Shown here: positions 1 through 8,827 of the stretch, in pieces
Layout: each line of letters begins with the position of its first letter
Position numbering within the stretch: position 1 is the stretch's first letter
Assembly: GCA_029266475.1 (NCBI GenBank)
Contig: JAQSWU010000015.1
Coordinates: forward strand, 1 to 50,069
Source: Rickettsiaceae bacterium
GTDB taxonomy: Bacteria; Pseudomonadota; Alphaproteobacteria; Rickettsiales; Rickettsiaceae
Length of the DNA: 50,069 nucleotides
Direction: 5' to 3'
Position numbers and translations under genes: made by a program
Notes under the pieces: model-generated
Database searches by the model: none
Told to the model about the DNA's origin: nothing
Seen by the model: only the letters and a program-made list of their open reading frames with translations

Positions 1-79
1 ATTTGTTGTTACAAACTTATATTAACGAAGGTCTAATAACCATTTCAATACTTATCCTAAACATCAATTACAATAATCC

Positions 80-97
80 TTATCCATAGCTCGCGTT
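80..97. repeat. 18-base inverted repeat near the left end
   Basis: The 18 bases here recur as an exact reverse complement at 49980-49997. Both copies lie in AT-rich intergenic DNA next to a minus-strand gene (downstream of xerD here, upstream of the XRE regulator there). The copy includes TTATCCATA, one mismatch from a DnaA-box-like 9-mer. The remaining sequence of 1-156 shows no gene. It could be the conserved end of a longer dispersed repeat. Confidence 0.5.
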
Positions 98-156
98 ATA
101 TAATGATAAATTTCTAGAAATATTTTACAATTTCTATTATTGATTGCATAAAGCCT

Positions 157-1131
157 TTAAACCTTATCCCACTTACTAGCCGGATGCATTTCTTCAATAA
201 TCTGCTTTAACTTACCTGGTTGGACATGGGTATAGATTTGTGTAGTACTAATGTCAGCATGTCCGAGCAGTTCTTGGATTGAGCGCAGGTCTGCGCCTCC
301 TTCAAGTAGGTGGCTTGCAAAACTGTGGCGAAGTATGTGCGGTGAAATTTTTTCGGGAGAAAGGCCAGAATCAATAGCAGCATTTTTCAAAAGTATCGCA
401 AAATTTTGCCTTGTCATGTAGCCAGTTTTCGAAGAAGAGGGAAAAAGATATAATTCACTACGTGGGTTTGCCTCCCGCAAAAATAAAGCTCTAATTATTA
501 AATATTTCTTTAAAGCAAGTTTTGCAGCTTCATTGATTACTACTAAACGTTCTTTGCCACCTTTTCCCTTAATGTGAAAATAGGGTTTGATGTCAAAATC
601 TTCAGATAAGCTATTATTTTTAAGTCTATCATTGAGTTGCGCTATATTATAATCAAGTTGCAAATCACTAAGCCTAAGGCTTACAAGTTCTGATACACGG
701 AGCCCAGCAGCGTACAATAACTTTACCATTGCATCAAGCCTTATGCCTTCAGGGGTATTATCGCTTCCAGTATATTTTATAAGTTTTTCGATTTCCTCAA
801 ACGATAGAATATTTGGTAAATTCAAACTATATTTCGGGGTATCAACAACTCTTGCGGGATTCATTTCGATCAATTGCTCTTGAAGCAAAAAATCATAAAA
901 TGCTCTGAGAGAAGAGATTTTTCTAGCAATAGATCTAGAGGATATATGATCTTTTGTAAGTTTTTGAATAAAGTTACGCACTTCCTTTTCTGAGGCAGAT
1001 TCGACTTTTAAGCTTTGAAGCGCTAGGAAATTATCAAAATCTCTGAGATCTTGGAGATATGCATTAACAGTGTTTTTCGCGATAGCGCGCTCCGCTATCA
1101 TCATTTCAACAAATTGTTCAAGATATTGCAT
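157..1131 (-). CDS. xerD: Tyrosine recombinase XerD
   Basis: Site-specific recombinase that works with XerC at dif to resolve chromosome dimers at division. From the chosen start the protein is 324 aa: an N-terminal SAM-like core-binding domain (about 1-95) and a catalytic domain with R145 (GLRVSEL), K190, H265 and R268 (HILRHSF), H291 (LGHADISTTQIYTH) and nucleophile Y300, so the active site is complete. The C-terminus (KLKQIIEEMHP) resembles XerD more than XerC. A longer frame runs upstream to 1206 but passes through the tRNA-Cys gene, so the Met at 1131 is the start. An acidic insertion of about 20 residues (164-182) precedes the catalytic lysine. No clear Shine-Dalgarno is present; the gene begins 14 bases after the tRNA. 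XerC is the alternative. Confidence 0.9.
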   Translation of the reverse strand: MQYLEQFVEMMIAERAIAKNTVNAYLQDLRDFDNFLALQSLKVESASEKEVRNFIQKLTKDHISSRSIARKISSLRAFYDFLLQEQLIEMNPARVVDTPKYSLNLPNILSFEEIEKLIKYTGSDNTPEGIRLDAMVKLLYAAGLRVSELVSLRLSDLQLDYNIAQLNDRLKNNSLSEDFDIKPYFHIKGKGGKERLVVINEAAKLALKKYLIIRALFLREANPRSELYLFPSSSKTGYMTRQNFAILLKNAAIDSGLSPEKISPHILRHSFASHLLEGGADLRSIQELLGHADISTTQIYTHVQPGKLKQIIEEMHPASKWDKV

Positions 1132-1145
1132 GAGAGTATTATATA

Positions 1146-1220
1146 TGGAGGCCAGGGCCGGAATCGAACCGGCGGATAGCGGATTTGCAGTCCGCGGCAT
1201 TACCACTTTGCTACCTAGCC
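1146..1220 (-). tRNA. tRNA-Cys (GCA)
   Basis: On the minus strand a full cloverleaf can be drawn. The acceptor GGCTAGG pairs with CCTGGCC, the anticodon loop reads GCA inside CGGACTGCAAATCCG, and the T-arm contains GGTTCGATTCC. The discriminator is U73, as usual for tRNA-Cys, and CCA is encoded. It lies just upstream of xerD on the same strand and may share its transcript. Confidence 0.97.
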
Positions 1221-1565
1221 ATTAATCCTTATAGTAATTATGCTTAAAATATATTATTATAAGCAAAAGGAAAAGAATTAAATAATATTAAATTAGCTTT
1301 GAGATAAATATTTATAAGCATAAGTAGAAGAAAATGCAATATTTTTCTTCAATATAGATTAAATGAATTATATAAACGAAAAATTAACTATTAAAATTTA
1401 ATATATATTGTATAATACTGTAAAATTTTGTTATGCTCTTGAAAATTAATCCATTAGTTGTTATTTTACAATACGGAATTTACTCTGAGTTAACCAATTT
1501 GTTACTTTTTGTTGATTGATAAAAATTTATCGCTAAAGTAATATATATAAAATAATGAATTTATT
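1221..1565. other. Intergenic region upstream of tolC
   Basis: About 345 bases without a gene, separating the divergent tRNA-Cys/xerD unit from tolC. It is very AT-rich and must hold both promoters. A GTTAACC half-site (CtrA-like) lies near 1490, but no second half at the right spacing completes it. No stable hairpin or RNA gene was recognised. Confidence 0.5.
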
Positions 1566-2945
1566 ATGAAAAAAAAATTTCTTACATTTTTTATTGCTTC
1601 CCTTGCTAGCGCTTCAGCCTTTTCTATGGATCTGCATGAAGCACTTACTTCTGCATATAAAAACAATTCGGAGCTTAAGTTAAAAAGAGAGGAATATTTA
1701 AGAACTATCGAACAATATCCTCAAGCTTTAGCCGAGTTCATGCCTAAGATTGCAGCTAATTTAAGTAAAAGCAAGGGTTCAACTAAAGATCACGTGCCTA
1801 CACCTTTAGGCGATCACTCTACCAAGCATTATGGTAAAACAATTAAGAAAGCAATCACTTTAGAACAGCCATTATTTAATGGTGGAGGATCAGTTGCAGG
1901 TCTTCAAGCGGCTAAACTCGCTTATCTTGCCGCTAAAAGCACATTAGAAAGTGAGGAGCAACACGTTTTCCTTAAAGTGATCGAGAGCTACCTTAAGTAT
2001 ATTGAAGCCCAGGAAAACTACGATGTGGCGGATAAAAGCGTTAAAGCTTTCGTAAAGCACCTTGAGGCAACTGAACAAAAGTATAAGCTTGGTGAGTCAA
2101 CTAAGACCGAAGTGGCGCAAGCAAAATCTGCACTTGCCGGTGCTAAAGCCGAGAAAGCAGTATCTTATGCAAGGTTGCAAGCTCAGAAAGCAGATTTTAG
2201 AAATATTATTGGAGCAGAGCCAGTAAGCGTAAAAATGCCTTCATTACCAAATGACTTGCCAGTAAATTTTGATTCTCTATTAAGCAAATCAAAATCAAAT
2301 CATCCTGATATTAGCGCGGTTAAATATACGGCTGAAGCACAAAAGTATGGTACTTACACGGCTAAAAGCTCTTTACTACCTTCTGCTAGCCTAGCCCTCC
2401 GTGCAGAAAATGACAGAAATAGAACGAAACGTAAAGCAGATCCTGAAGATCTGCGGTCAAGAAAAAGAGAAAGTTCTAGAAGCGCTACAGTGAGTTTACA
2501 TATACCTATATTTGAAAAAGGTGGGGCTGAGTATTCTAAAATTCGTCAGCAAAAAAGTAAAGCTAGAGCTGCAGCCTTATCGCATGAATCAGCAGTTGAG
2601 AGCTTAATTAAGGAATGTATTGCGACCTGGGAAGGCCACATTGCTACAAAGGAAAGAGTCAATCTTGTAAAAGATCAAGTAGCTGCAGCATCGCTAGCTC
2701 TTGAAGGGGTAAAACAAGAAGAGGCTTTAGGAAACAAGACAGTGCTTGATGTTTTAAACGCACAGAACGAACTTTATAAAGCACAAATTGCTAGTATCCA
2801 AGCAAAAAAAGAGAACGTTTTCATGGCTTATAAGATACAATCTCTTTTAGGTACACTTACTGCTCAAGCTATGAAGCTAAAAGTTGATAAATTTGATGCT
2901 GAGCAAGAGTTTAATAAGATAAAACATAAACTTATTGGTTACTAA
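1566..2945 (+). CDS. tolC: TolC family outer membrane protein
   Basis: Outer-membrane channel-tunnel that joins inner-membrane exporters (type I secretion, efflux pumps) to the outside. The 459-aa product starts with a signal peptide (MKKKFLTFFIASLASASAFS). It then shows the two-fold helical hairpin repeat of the OEP family: an early DLHEALTSAYKNN segment, long Ala/Lys/Glu-rich coiled helices, and a second half with LEGVKQEEALGNKTVLDVLNAQNELYKAQI, the usual family signature. Length is normal for TolC. The popZ-like gene follows after 11 bases, so they are probably co-transcribed. No ABC exporter or membrane-fusion protein is encoded nearby, so the partners must lie elsewhere. Lysine-rich composition is typical for this genome. 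Confidence 0.9.
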   Translation: MKKKFLTFFIASLASASAFSMDLHEALTSAYKNNSELKLKREEYLRTIEQYPQALAEFMPKIAANLSKSKGSTKDHVPTPLGDHSTKHYGKTIKKAITLEQPLFNGGGSVAGLQAAKLAYLAAKSTLESEEQHVFLKVIESYLKYIEAQENYDVADKSVKAFVKHLEATEQKYKLGESTKTEVAQAKSALAGAKAEKAVSYARLQAQKADFRNIIGAEPVSVKMPSLPNDLPVNFDSLLSKSKSNHPDISAVKYTAEAQKYGTYTAKSSLLPSASLALRAENDRNRTKRKADPEDLRSRKRESSRSATVSLHIPIFEKGGAEYSKIRQQKSKARAAALSHESAVESLIKECIATWEGHIATKERVNLVKDQVAAASLALEGVKQEEALGNKTVLDVLNAQNELYKAQIASIQAKKENVFMAYKIQSLLGTLTAQAMKLKVDKFDAEQEFNKIKHKLIGY

Positions 2946-2956
2946 TTTAGAAGATT

Positions 2957-3847
2957 ATGAAAGCTCAAGAACAACAAAAACCTGAAAATAACCCATCAAT
3001 GGATGAAATACTTCAATCTATTAGAGGAGTGATTAATGAGGATTCTCCAGAAGAGCAGAAAGCGCAAGCTAATAACGATGATGTTCTTGAGCTAACAGAA
3101 GTTGCAGAGCCTTCATCTGCTGTAGCTCCTTCGGCAGCTGCGGCTACAGCACCCACAAAGGAAGCAAGCAAGGATAACGGAGCCGAAGTTAATAAGCAGC
3201 CAGCAACTGAAGAGGTTAAACCTGCTGCAGCGCCGGCAGCGGTAGAAGCTCCTAAAGATTTAACTACACCTGCTGTAGAACCAAAGCCTCAGGTTGCTCC
3301 TCAGAATGCCACTCCTGAAGCCATTAAAGCTCCTGCCGAAGCCCCTAAAGCAGACGATAAAGCAACAAGTCCAGCAGCGGCAAATCCAGAGCCCAATCAT
3401 CCGCAGGAAGCCAAACAGGTGGAAGCAACAAAAGTGGAGGCCGCGCCTACTGTTGAATCAAAAGCTGATAGCGCAGCTAAAGTTGCGGCTCCTAATGAGG
3501 TTAAAGCTGAGATGACTTTGCAATCGCCTGTTGTACAGGAAGCTCTTAAAGAGGAAAAACCTGTAAATACGAATACTGAGCCTGCAGAAGTAGACAGTAA
3601 GCAGAAAACTCATTTAGTATCGGATAAGGTTGCAAGTGAGGCAACAAGCGCTATTAAAGAGCTCATGACTAAGGCTTTTAAACCGCATACAGATGGGCTA
3701 AAATTCCGTTCAGGTACCACTGTGGAAGAATTAGTAGTTGAAGCTATTAAACCATATTTAAGCCAATGGCTTGATGATAATCTTCCATCTATAGTAAAAA
3801 GTTTAGTAGAGAAAGAAATAAAGAAATTAATGCCAAATGATGTTTAA
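2957..3847 (+). CDS. popZ: PopZ-like pole-organising protein (DUF2497)
   Basis: PopZ assembles into a polymeric hub at alphaproteobacterial cell poles that captures ParB-parS and polarity factors. The 296-aa product has the family layout: a short N-terminal helix with the conserved SMDEILQSIRGVI segment (residues 14-26), a long acidic, Pro/Ala/Glu/Lys-rich disordered linker (about 30-225), and a C-terminal oligomerisation region (about 235-296) with VEELVVEAIKPYLSQWLDDN and VEKEIKKLM. It has no signal peptide, so it is cytoplasmic. It lies between tolC and an ankyrin protein with gaps of 11 and 9 bases. The linker is longer than in Caulobacter PopZ. Family placement is firm; function in polarity here is inferred. 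Confidence 0.85.
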   Translation: MKAQEQQKPENNPSMDEILQSIRGVINEDSPEEQKAQANNDDVLELTEVAEPSSAVAPSAAAATAPTKEASKDNGAEVNKQPATEEVKPAAAPAAVEAPKDLTTPAVEPKPQVAPQNATPEAIKAPAEAPKADDKATSPAAANPEPNHPQEAKQVEATKVEAAPTVESKADSAAKVAAPNEVKAEMTLQSPVVQEALKEEKPVNTNTEPAEVDSKQKTHLVSDKVASEATSAIKELMTKAFKPHTDGLKFRSGTTVEELVVEAIKPYLSQWLDDNLPSIVKSLVEKEIKKLMPNDV

Positions 3848-3856
3848 AGAGATCGA

Positions 3857-5821
3857 ATGCTCAAAATATTTTCGATTATAATTTTAATATTTTCTTTAGT
3901 TTCGTCTTCTATTGCAGCAGACGCTCCTTTGCCAACGTTGCCAGAAGTAAAAAAGCCTGCACCCTCCACCGATCAAGGCACAGTGAAGCAAACCCCTTCA
4001 TTTTTTGATAAGATCAAAGAGTTTATTTGGCCATCTCCAAAACAGTCTGAGCAAAATCCAGCAGATAAGCTAAAAAAAGAAGATGTAATAAAGCCAAACG
4101 AAGAACCTGTGAAGCTGAATAATAGAGATGTTAAGCAAGAATCAGAGAATCTTCCTGATGACCCTGTTAAACCCCTTGCTATTGACGATGATAATCCGGA
4201 TATAACTAGTAAAGAAATAATTCTTCCAGAGATTAATGCACCTAGTTTGCAAGCAAATAGCTTAAGTGATTCAAGTAGTAATAGGAAATTAGAAACTCCT
4301 GAAGCAAAATTATCTGAGAATGATATAAAGGTACAATCTATTGATGGCCACGACAAAGAAAGCGATACTTCAGCTACGAATGCAAGCAAGGAATCTCCGC
4401 CAAATTCAGATGTTTCTTTAGAAAAGCTACCACAAGAACCTATTATTTCTGATAAAGATTTTGACTTAGATAAGTTATCACCGAATGGTAAGCCTAACGA
4501 AAATTCTATTACTAATTCCGATAAAAGCGCGACAGAATTAACTCTACCAAAATTAGAAGAGAATAAGCAACCAATAACACAATTACCTATTACACCTCAA
4601 GAACCAGCCTTACCTTTGCAAAATGAAGCCACAACTATGCAGGCTCCAGAGGTAAAGCCTATATCAGAGCAAGTACCGCAATTACCAGTTATAGAAGAGC
4701 TGCCTAAAGCCCCTAGCGCTGCTCCAACTGTTCCGCTGTCAGCTGCAACTGGTAGTAAGGACGCCGCAGCCTCTCCTACAGATAAGAGTACAAATGAAGC
4801 TTCTTCTGTATCTGATAAACCAAAACCAGCACAAGTGCAGAGTAATCCTATACCAAATGTAGCAGTTCCAGAAATTCCTACTGCAGGCTCTAAATCACCC
4901 GCACAGGAAGCCATACCTTCACAAGGCTCAGAGTTAAAAGTTCCTGTGCCTGTAGAGAGCGGAAAATCAATTCCCGCCAGTAATAATCCAATAGTTGAAG
5001 GTAGCAATAAGTCAGTTATTGAACCAATTAAAAAAAGCCCTGTAGCTGAAACTGTTTTACCTCTTCCAGAACCAAGTTTTAAAGGAACAAAGATTGAAGA
5101 GCCTGATACAATAAAACATACACCAATAACGCATAATAAAGATGCAAAGCCTGCAGTAGAATCTAATAAAGAAGTTCCTAAAGCAAACGCGGCCTCATCA
5201 AAAACTCAAGAAGTAAAATTTGATAAATTTGTAGAAGACGAAGCTGTAATGTTACAGCTCAAAGATGATGAGGATGTAGCACTTGGTGAACTTAATGAAG
5301 AAGCCCAAGAAGATTTACTTGATTTTAATGAATATGTTAAGAAATTTTGGCAGAGTAGGAAGGCTAGAAGCCAAAATTCTAATAAGAAAAAAGAAATAGA
5401 GAAGTTTATAGAGAATTACGATGAGAAATTCTATGGCTATGGCATCCTTCCTTTCATAGAAAATAACGATTCTAATGTTGTACAACCGCTATATGAAAGC
5501 GATCTTAGAGCTGAAGCTATAAATGCTGCACAGGTTGGAGACCTTGATTCTTTGCGGGTATGGATTGATAATTATCCTTTACTTAACATTTATGATGATG
5601 AAGGTAACAATCTCCTCGCTATTGCAGTTATTAATAACCATTCCAGAATTGTAAAATACTTGATAGGAAAGGGTATAGACCATGATAATAGGAATAAAAA
5701 CGGTGAGACAGCCTTAGATATTGCATTACAAAATAATAATCGCTATATAATTAAGCTACTACAAAACATCGAGCTTTCTAAGCAACCGAGCAAGAAGGGT
5801 CAAGCACGGCCAAAAAATTAA
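3857..5821 (+). CDS. Exported proline-rich protein with C-terminal ankyrin repeats
   Basis: A 654-aa protein of unknown function. It begins with a signal peptide or N-terminal anchor (MLKIFSIIILIFSLVSSSIAA). About 440 residues of low-complexity Pro/Lys/Glu/Ser sequence with repeated LP-x-P segments follow, predicted disordered. After an acidic helical patch (about 455-545) come two to three ankyrin repeats (about 548-640; for example DDEGNNLLAIAVINNHSRIVKYL and NGETALDIALQNNNRYIIKLL). It sits 9 bases behind the popZ-like gene with a good Shine-Dalgarno (AAAGAGAT) and 42 bases before trmD. Ankyrin repeats suggest protein binding; export plus disorder suggests a periplasmic or surface role, possibly host-directed. 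A TolC-dependent route is conceivable but not shown. Confidence 0.8.
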   Translation: MLKIFSIIILIFSLVSSSIAADAPLPTLPEVKKPAPSTDQGTVKQTPSFFDKIKEFIWPSPKQSEQNPADKLKKEDVIKPNEEPVKLNNRDVKQESENLPDDPVKPLAIDDDNPDITSKEIILPEINAPSLQANSLSDSSSNRKLETPEAKLSENDIKVQSIDGHDKESDTSATNASKESPPNSDVSLEKLPQEPIISDKDFDLDKLSPNGKPNENSITNSDKSATELTLPKLEENKQPITQLPITPQEPALPLQNEATTMQAPEVKPISEQVPQLPVIEELPKAPSAAPTVPLSAATGSKDAAASPTDKSTNEASSVSDKPKPAQVQSNPIPNVAVPEIPTAGSKSPAQEAIPSQGSELKVPVPVESGKSIPASNNPIVEGSNKSVIEPIKKSPVAETVLPLPEPSFKGTKIEEPDTIKHTPITHNKDAKPAVESNKEVPKANAASSKTQEVKFDKFVEDEAVMLQLKDDEDVALGELNEEAQEDLLDFNEYVKKFWQSRKARSQNSNKKKEIEKFIENYDEKFYGYGILPFIENNDSNVVQPLYESDLRAEAINAAQVGDLDSLRVWIDNYPLLNIYDDEGNNLLAIAVINNHSRIVKYLIGKGIDHDNRNKNGETALDIALQNNNRYIIKLLQNIELSKQPSKKGQARPKN

Positions 5822-5863
5822 AATTCATTGTTTAAACAGTTAAAAGCGTAGTTTTCAGCCTAT

Positions 5864-6574
5864 ATGATAAACACCCCACAACTTAAAGTAAGTATTCTAA
5901 GTATTTTCCCTCAAATGTTTCCAGGGCCTCTGGAATATTCTCTTGCTGGTCAAGCGCTCAAAGCAGGGATCTGGCAATATGAGCTAATTGATATTAGAGA
6001 GTTTGGCCTTACTAAGCATAAAAATGTTGATGATATTCCATATGGCGGTGGCAATGGGATGGTATTGCGTCCAGATGTACTAGGACCAGCTATTGATCAA
6101 GCTATTGCTTCAACCCCTAATGCAGAGATAATTTATATGTCCCCTCGAGGACGGCCACTAAAGCAGGAACAAGTAAGCAAATATGCTAAAGCTGGTAATC
6201 TTATAATATTATGCGGCAGGTTTGAAGGTATTGATGAGCGTGTAATAAATGAATATAATATTCAAGAGATAAGCATAGGGGATTATGTGCTCTCTGGGGG
6301 CGAACTCGCAGCTTTAGTATTACTAGATGCTTGTATTCGTTTGCTTCCAGGAGTTCTAAGTAATAAGGAAACATTAACTGAAGAATCTTTTAGTTTAATT
6401 GCAGAGTCTAATAAACCATTACTCGAATATCCTCTCTATACAAGACCTGCTAACTGGAGAGGCCATACTATACCTGAAGTTTTAGTAAGTGGAGATCATA
6501 AAAAGATAGAAGAGTGGCGCTATAACAAAGCTTTAGAAATCACAAAGGAGCGTAGACCCGATCTTTTAAAATAA
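5864..6574 (+). CDS. trmD: tRNA (guanine-N1)-methyltransferase TrmD
   Basis: Methylates G37 next to the anticodon of tRNAs reading CNN codons, preventing +1 frameshifting. The 236-aa product is standard length and carries the SPOUT knot signatures: DDIPYGGGNGMVLRPD (about 55-70), LCGRFEGIDERV (about 115-126) and IGDYVLSGGELA (about 137-148). The C-terminal domain ends with TKERRPDLL. In many alphaproteobacteria trmD lies between rimM and rplS; here rimM and rpsP are absent upstream, their place being taken by the exported ankyrin gene, and rplS follows after a 226-base gap that probably holds its own promoter. Confidence 0.96.
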   Translation: MINTPQLKVSILSIFPQMFPGPLEYSLAGQALKAGIWQYELIDIREFGLTKHKNVDDIPYGGGNGMVLRPDVLGPAIDQAIASTPNAEIIYMSPRGRPLKQEQVSKYAKAGNLIILCGRFEGIDERVINEYNIQEISIGDYVLSGGELAALVLLDACIRLLPGVLSNKETLTEESFSLIAESNKPLLEYPLYTRPANWRGHTIPEVLVSGDHKKIEEWRYNKALEITKERRPDLLK

Positions 6575-6800
6575 TAATTACAAAGCAATAAAATATATAT
6601 TCATTGAAAGCTACTTAAAATAGAGTAATATTCATAATTATTTTCCTCTACCTTAAAGATTTTACTGGATTTTTTTCTATTTTACCTATAAAAGGTTAAA
6701 TTAGTTTTTGTAAAATAATTTCATATTTTAAGATAATTTATATAGATATTTTTGATAAATTAGGTTATATTACCTTAATTTTTAGTTTAGGAGTAAAGGC

Positions 6801-7193
6801 ATGAACTTTATAGAGAAATTCGAAGCAAGCCAGATTGAGAAGCTAACACAAGGGAAAAAAATCCCTAATTTTAAAGCTGGGGATACCGTTAAAGTAATGG
6901 TAAGAATAGTTGAAGGTGCTACAGAAAGATTGCAAGCCTATGAAGGCGTTGTAATCGCACGTAGGAACCGTGGTGTTAACTCATCTTTCTTAGTGCGTAA
7001 GATTAGCCATGGTGAAGGCGTTGAGAGAAGATTCCAGATTTATTCTCCGATTGTTAGTAGTATTGAAGTTGTACGTCGTGGAGTTGTACGTCGTGCAAAA
7101 TTATATTACCTCAGATCAAGAAGAGGTAAATCAGCAAGAATTAAAGAAGACTTAAAGGCAACTAGAGCTGAAAAAGCAGCAGCTAAAGCTTAA
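6801..7193 (+). CDS. rplS: 50S ribosomal protein L19
   Basis: L19 lies at the interface of the two ribosomal subunits. The 130-aa product shows the bacterial family pattern throughout: [16 protein letters not shown] (about 25-40), [17 protein letters not shown], and [24 protein letters not shown], with a basic Ala/Lys tail. The Shine-Dalgarno TAGGAG stands seven bases before the ATG. It is the last gene of the trmD side and is followed by a clear intrinsic terminator. Confidence 0.97.
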   Translation: MNFIEKFEASQIEKLTQGKKIPNFKAGDTVKVMVRIVEGATERLQAYEGVVIARRNRGVNSSFLVRKISHGEGVERRFQIYSPIVSSIEVVRRGVVRRAKLYYLRSRRGKSARIKEDLKATRAEKAAAKA

Positions 7194-7223
7194 TACTTAA
7201 ATCTTAACTTCATATATAATTAT

Positions 7224-7260
7224 AAAGACAGGAAGAAATATATTATTGTTCCTGTCTTTT
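7224..7260 (+). terminator. Intrinsic terminator after rplS
   Basis: An 11-bp perfect stem, AAAGACAGGAA pairing with TTCCTGTCTTT, encloses a 14-base AT-rich loop and runs into a T-containing tail. It lies 30 bases after the rplS stop and 36 bases before tRNA-Thr, separating the two transcripts. The A-rich left arm means it could work in both directions. Confidence 0.85.
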
Positions 7261-7295
7261 GCATTTAAGTTTATTAAATACACTCATTTGATAGT

Positions 7296-7371
7296 GCCGA
7301 TATAGCTCAGCTGGTAGAGCAACACATTCGTAATGTGTGGGTCGGGGGTTCAAATCCCTTTATCGGCACCA
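7296..7371 (+). tRNA. tRNA-Thr (CGT)
   Basis: A 76-base cloverleaf. The acceptor GCCGATA pairs with TATCGGC, the D-arm is AGCTCAGCTGGTAGAGC, the anticodon stem-loop CACATTCGTAATGTG carries CGT, and the T-arm is GGGGGTTCAAATCCC (imperfect). It has discriminator A and an encoded CCA. The anticodon CGU reads ACG codons. A palindromic repeat begins 38 bases downstream. Confidence 0.96.
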
Positions 7372-7408
7372 TTCCAAAATGTCCCATTTATACATTCAAG
7401 CAATTATT

Positions 7409-7551
7409 AGACTTTTCTCGAAACTCGCTTATGGTAACTTGAAGAAGATTCGTAGCGCGACGAACCCTAGTTAGGCTTTTAGGTACCGGAGGATTCGAGT
7501 ACAATCTTCATAGAAATTAACAGCAGAAGTAAAGTTCTTATAAAGAAGTCT
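7409..7551 (+). repeat. 145-bp palindromic element, copy 1
   Basis: The stretch from AGACTTTTCTCGAAACTCGC to CAGCAGAAGTAAAGTTC...AAGAAGTCT matches copies at 10614-10760 (same orientation) and 20961-21105 (opposite orientation). The ends are imperfect inverted repeats (AGACTT.TCT.GAAACTC against AGACTTCTTTGTGAGAACTC in the other copies). This copy is the most diverged, having lost part of its middle. It ends four bases before the stop codon of the minus-strand MFS gene, so it would form the 3' hairpin of that transcript. Confidence 0.75.
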
Positions 7552-7555
7552 ATTA

Positions 7556-8827
7556 TTATACTGCCAAATCTTCAATATGATTTTTCTTAGAATATAACCA
7601 AGAAAGTAAGGTAAGTATTGCAGCTATTGCAATCCCTAGGAATAATACTATATCATATTCACGCAGCAACCCTGAGATAAGCATAGTGATGCCGCTTAGT
7701 ATACCACGCGTTACTACTATAGTAGATGAGGCCGTGCCTTTAGATTCAGGGAACTTATCTAAAGCTTTTTTCATGCATGCTGGGAATACTAGGCCGAGGG
7801 CAAGGCACATAACGATTATATTAAGTAACAAGCTATGTGGTGTGTAAGGAACAATATTAAATAGAATAAGCACGCTCTCAAACCCAGCAAGTAACATGGC
7901 TATTACCCCAAACTTAATCATATTATCAAGTTTGATATTTAGCTTAGTGTAGCTAAATGCTATGAAAGCTTGACAAAGAAGCGGCAGAGATTGAAATATA
8001 GAAAACTCTGTAATGCTAAAGCCAAATTTATGCACATAAATATAGTTAGAAACTACTGTGTATAACATGTAAGCAGATACAATGAAGGCCATTATTAAAT
8101 TATGACTCATAAAGTCTTTATTACGCATAATAACTTTATAATCATGTAGCATTACTGCAAAGGAGGGTTTTTTTAAAGAAAAATTTGTCTCTACCATAGA
8201 GAAAGACATTACTACCCTAGCTACAATAAGATTTATTAGCAAGAAGACAAATCCCCCTCTCCAACCATAATAATTAGCAATTATCCCCCCAATAATTGGC
8301 GCTACAACAAAGCTTAGCGGCTGGACAAATTCATTTAGACTTAGCATTCTTGTGCGCTCTTTTCCAACAAATAAGTCTGAGATTACCGCGCTTATCAATA
8401 TGGTTAGACCACCTGAGGCAAGTGCTTGAATTACTCTACCAAGTAAAAGCATTTCTATATTTGGGGTGAATGCTTGCATAGCTTGACCAATGATCTGGAT
8501 ATCTAAAGCAAATAACATAACTCTCCGTCTACCATAGGCATCAGACAAAGGGCCAAGGACTATTCGCGCTAATATGCCTACAGTATAGAAGATGATTAAG
8601 ATTAACTGAGTATTGAAATAGCTTGTATTAAGATCCCTGGCAATAACATGCAGCACAGGAAGATGAATATCGATACTCATCATAGAAATAGCATTAGTTA
8701 TAATAGCATAATAGATAACCCAATTAGCTAGGCGTCCTTCGTTAGGATTTACTAAGTTTTCTACCTTTATTTCTTGGATTTCTTCAGTAGCTTCTATTTT
8801 TTCAGTATATTCATAGTTTTTTGTCAT
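7556..8827 (-). CDS. MFS transporter, Bcr/CflA-like
   Basis: A 423-aa inner-membrane carrier with about 12 hydrophobic helices after a hydrophilic 34-residue N-terminus. The family motif between helices 2 and 3 is present (GPLSDAYGRRRVM, about 97-109), and helix 1 has MSIDIHLPVLHVIARDL, typical of the drug/H+ antiporter Bcr/CflA group. The substrate cannot be read from sequence. The start overlaps the end of fliJ by 17 bases, so translation is probably coupled within a fliI-fliJ-MFS transcript even though the functions look unrelated. A palindromic repeat abuts its stop. Confidence 0.85.
   Translation of the reverse strand: MTKNYEYTEKIEATEEIQEIKVENLVNPNEGRLANWVIYYAIITNAISMMSIDIHLPVLHVIARDLNTSYFNTQLILIIFYTVGILARIVLGPLSDAYGRRRVMLFALDIQIIGQAMQAFTPNIEMLLLGRVIQALASGGLTILISAVISDLFVGKERTRMLSLNEFVQPLSFVVAPIIGGIIANYYGWRGGFVFLLINLIVARVVMSFSMVETNFSLKKPSFAVMLHDYKVIMRNKDFMSHNLIMAFIVSAYMLYTVVSNYIYVHKFGFSITEFSIFQSLPLLCQAFIAFSYTKLNIKLDNMIKFGVIAMLLAGFESVLILFNIVPYTPHSLLLNIIVMCLALGLVFPACMKKALDKFPESKGTASSTIVVTRGILSGITMLISGLLREYDIVLFLGIAIAAILTLLSWLYSKKNHIEDLAV

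Noticed and set aside
1132-1206. N-terminal extension of the xerD frame to 1206
   Set aside because: It reads through the tRNA-Cys gene; the XerD domain begins at the Met encoded at 1131.
157-1220. Tyrosine recombinase next to a tRNA as the edge of an integrated element
   Set aside because: The protein has XerD features throughout, no att-like direct repeat of the tRNA end was found, and the neighbouring genes are ordinary chromosomal ones.
3294-5007. Frames on both strands inside the popZ-like and exported ankyrin genes (3294-3515, 3973-4389, 4597-5007)
   Set aside because: They overlap well-supported genes of biased composition and have no ribosome site or family likeness.
7224-7260. Hairpin after rplS as a riboswitch or attenuator of tRNA-Thr
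   Set aside because: A simple perfect stem with a T-rich end directly behind a ribosomal protein gene is best explained as a terminator.
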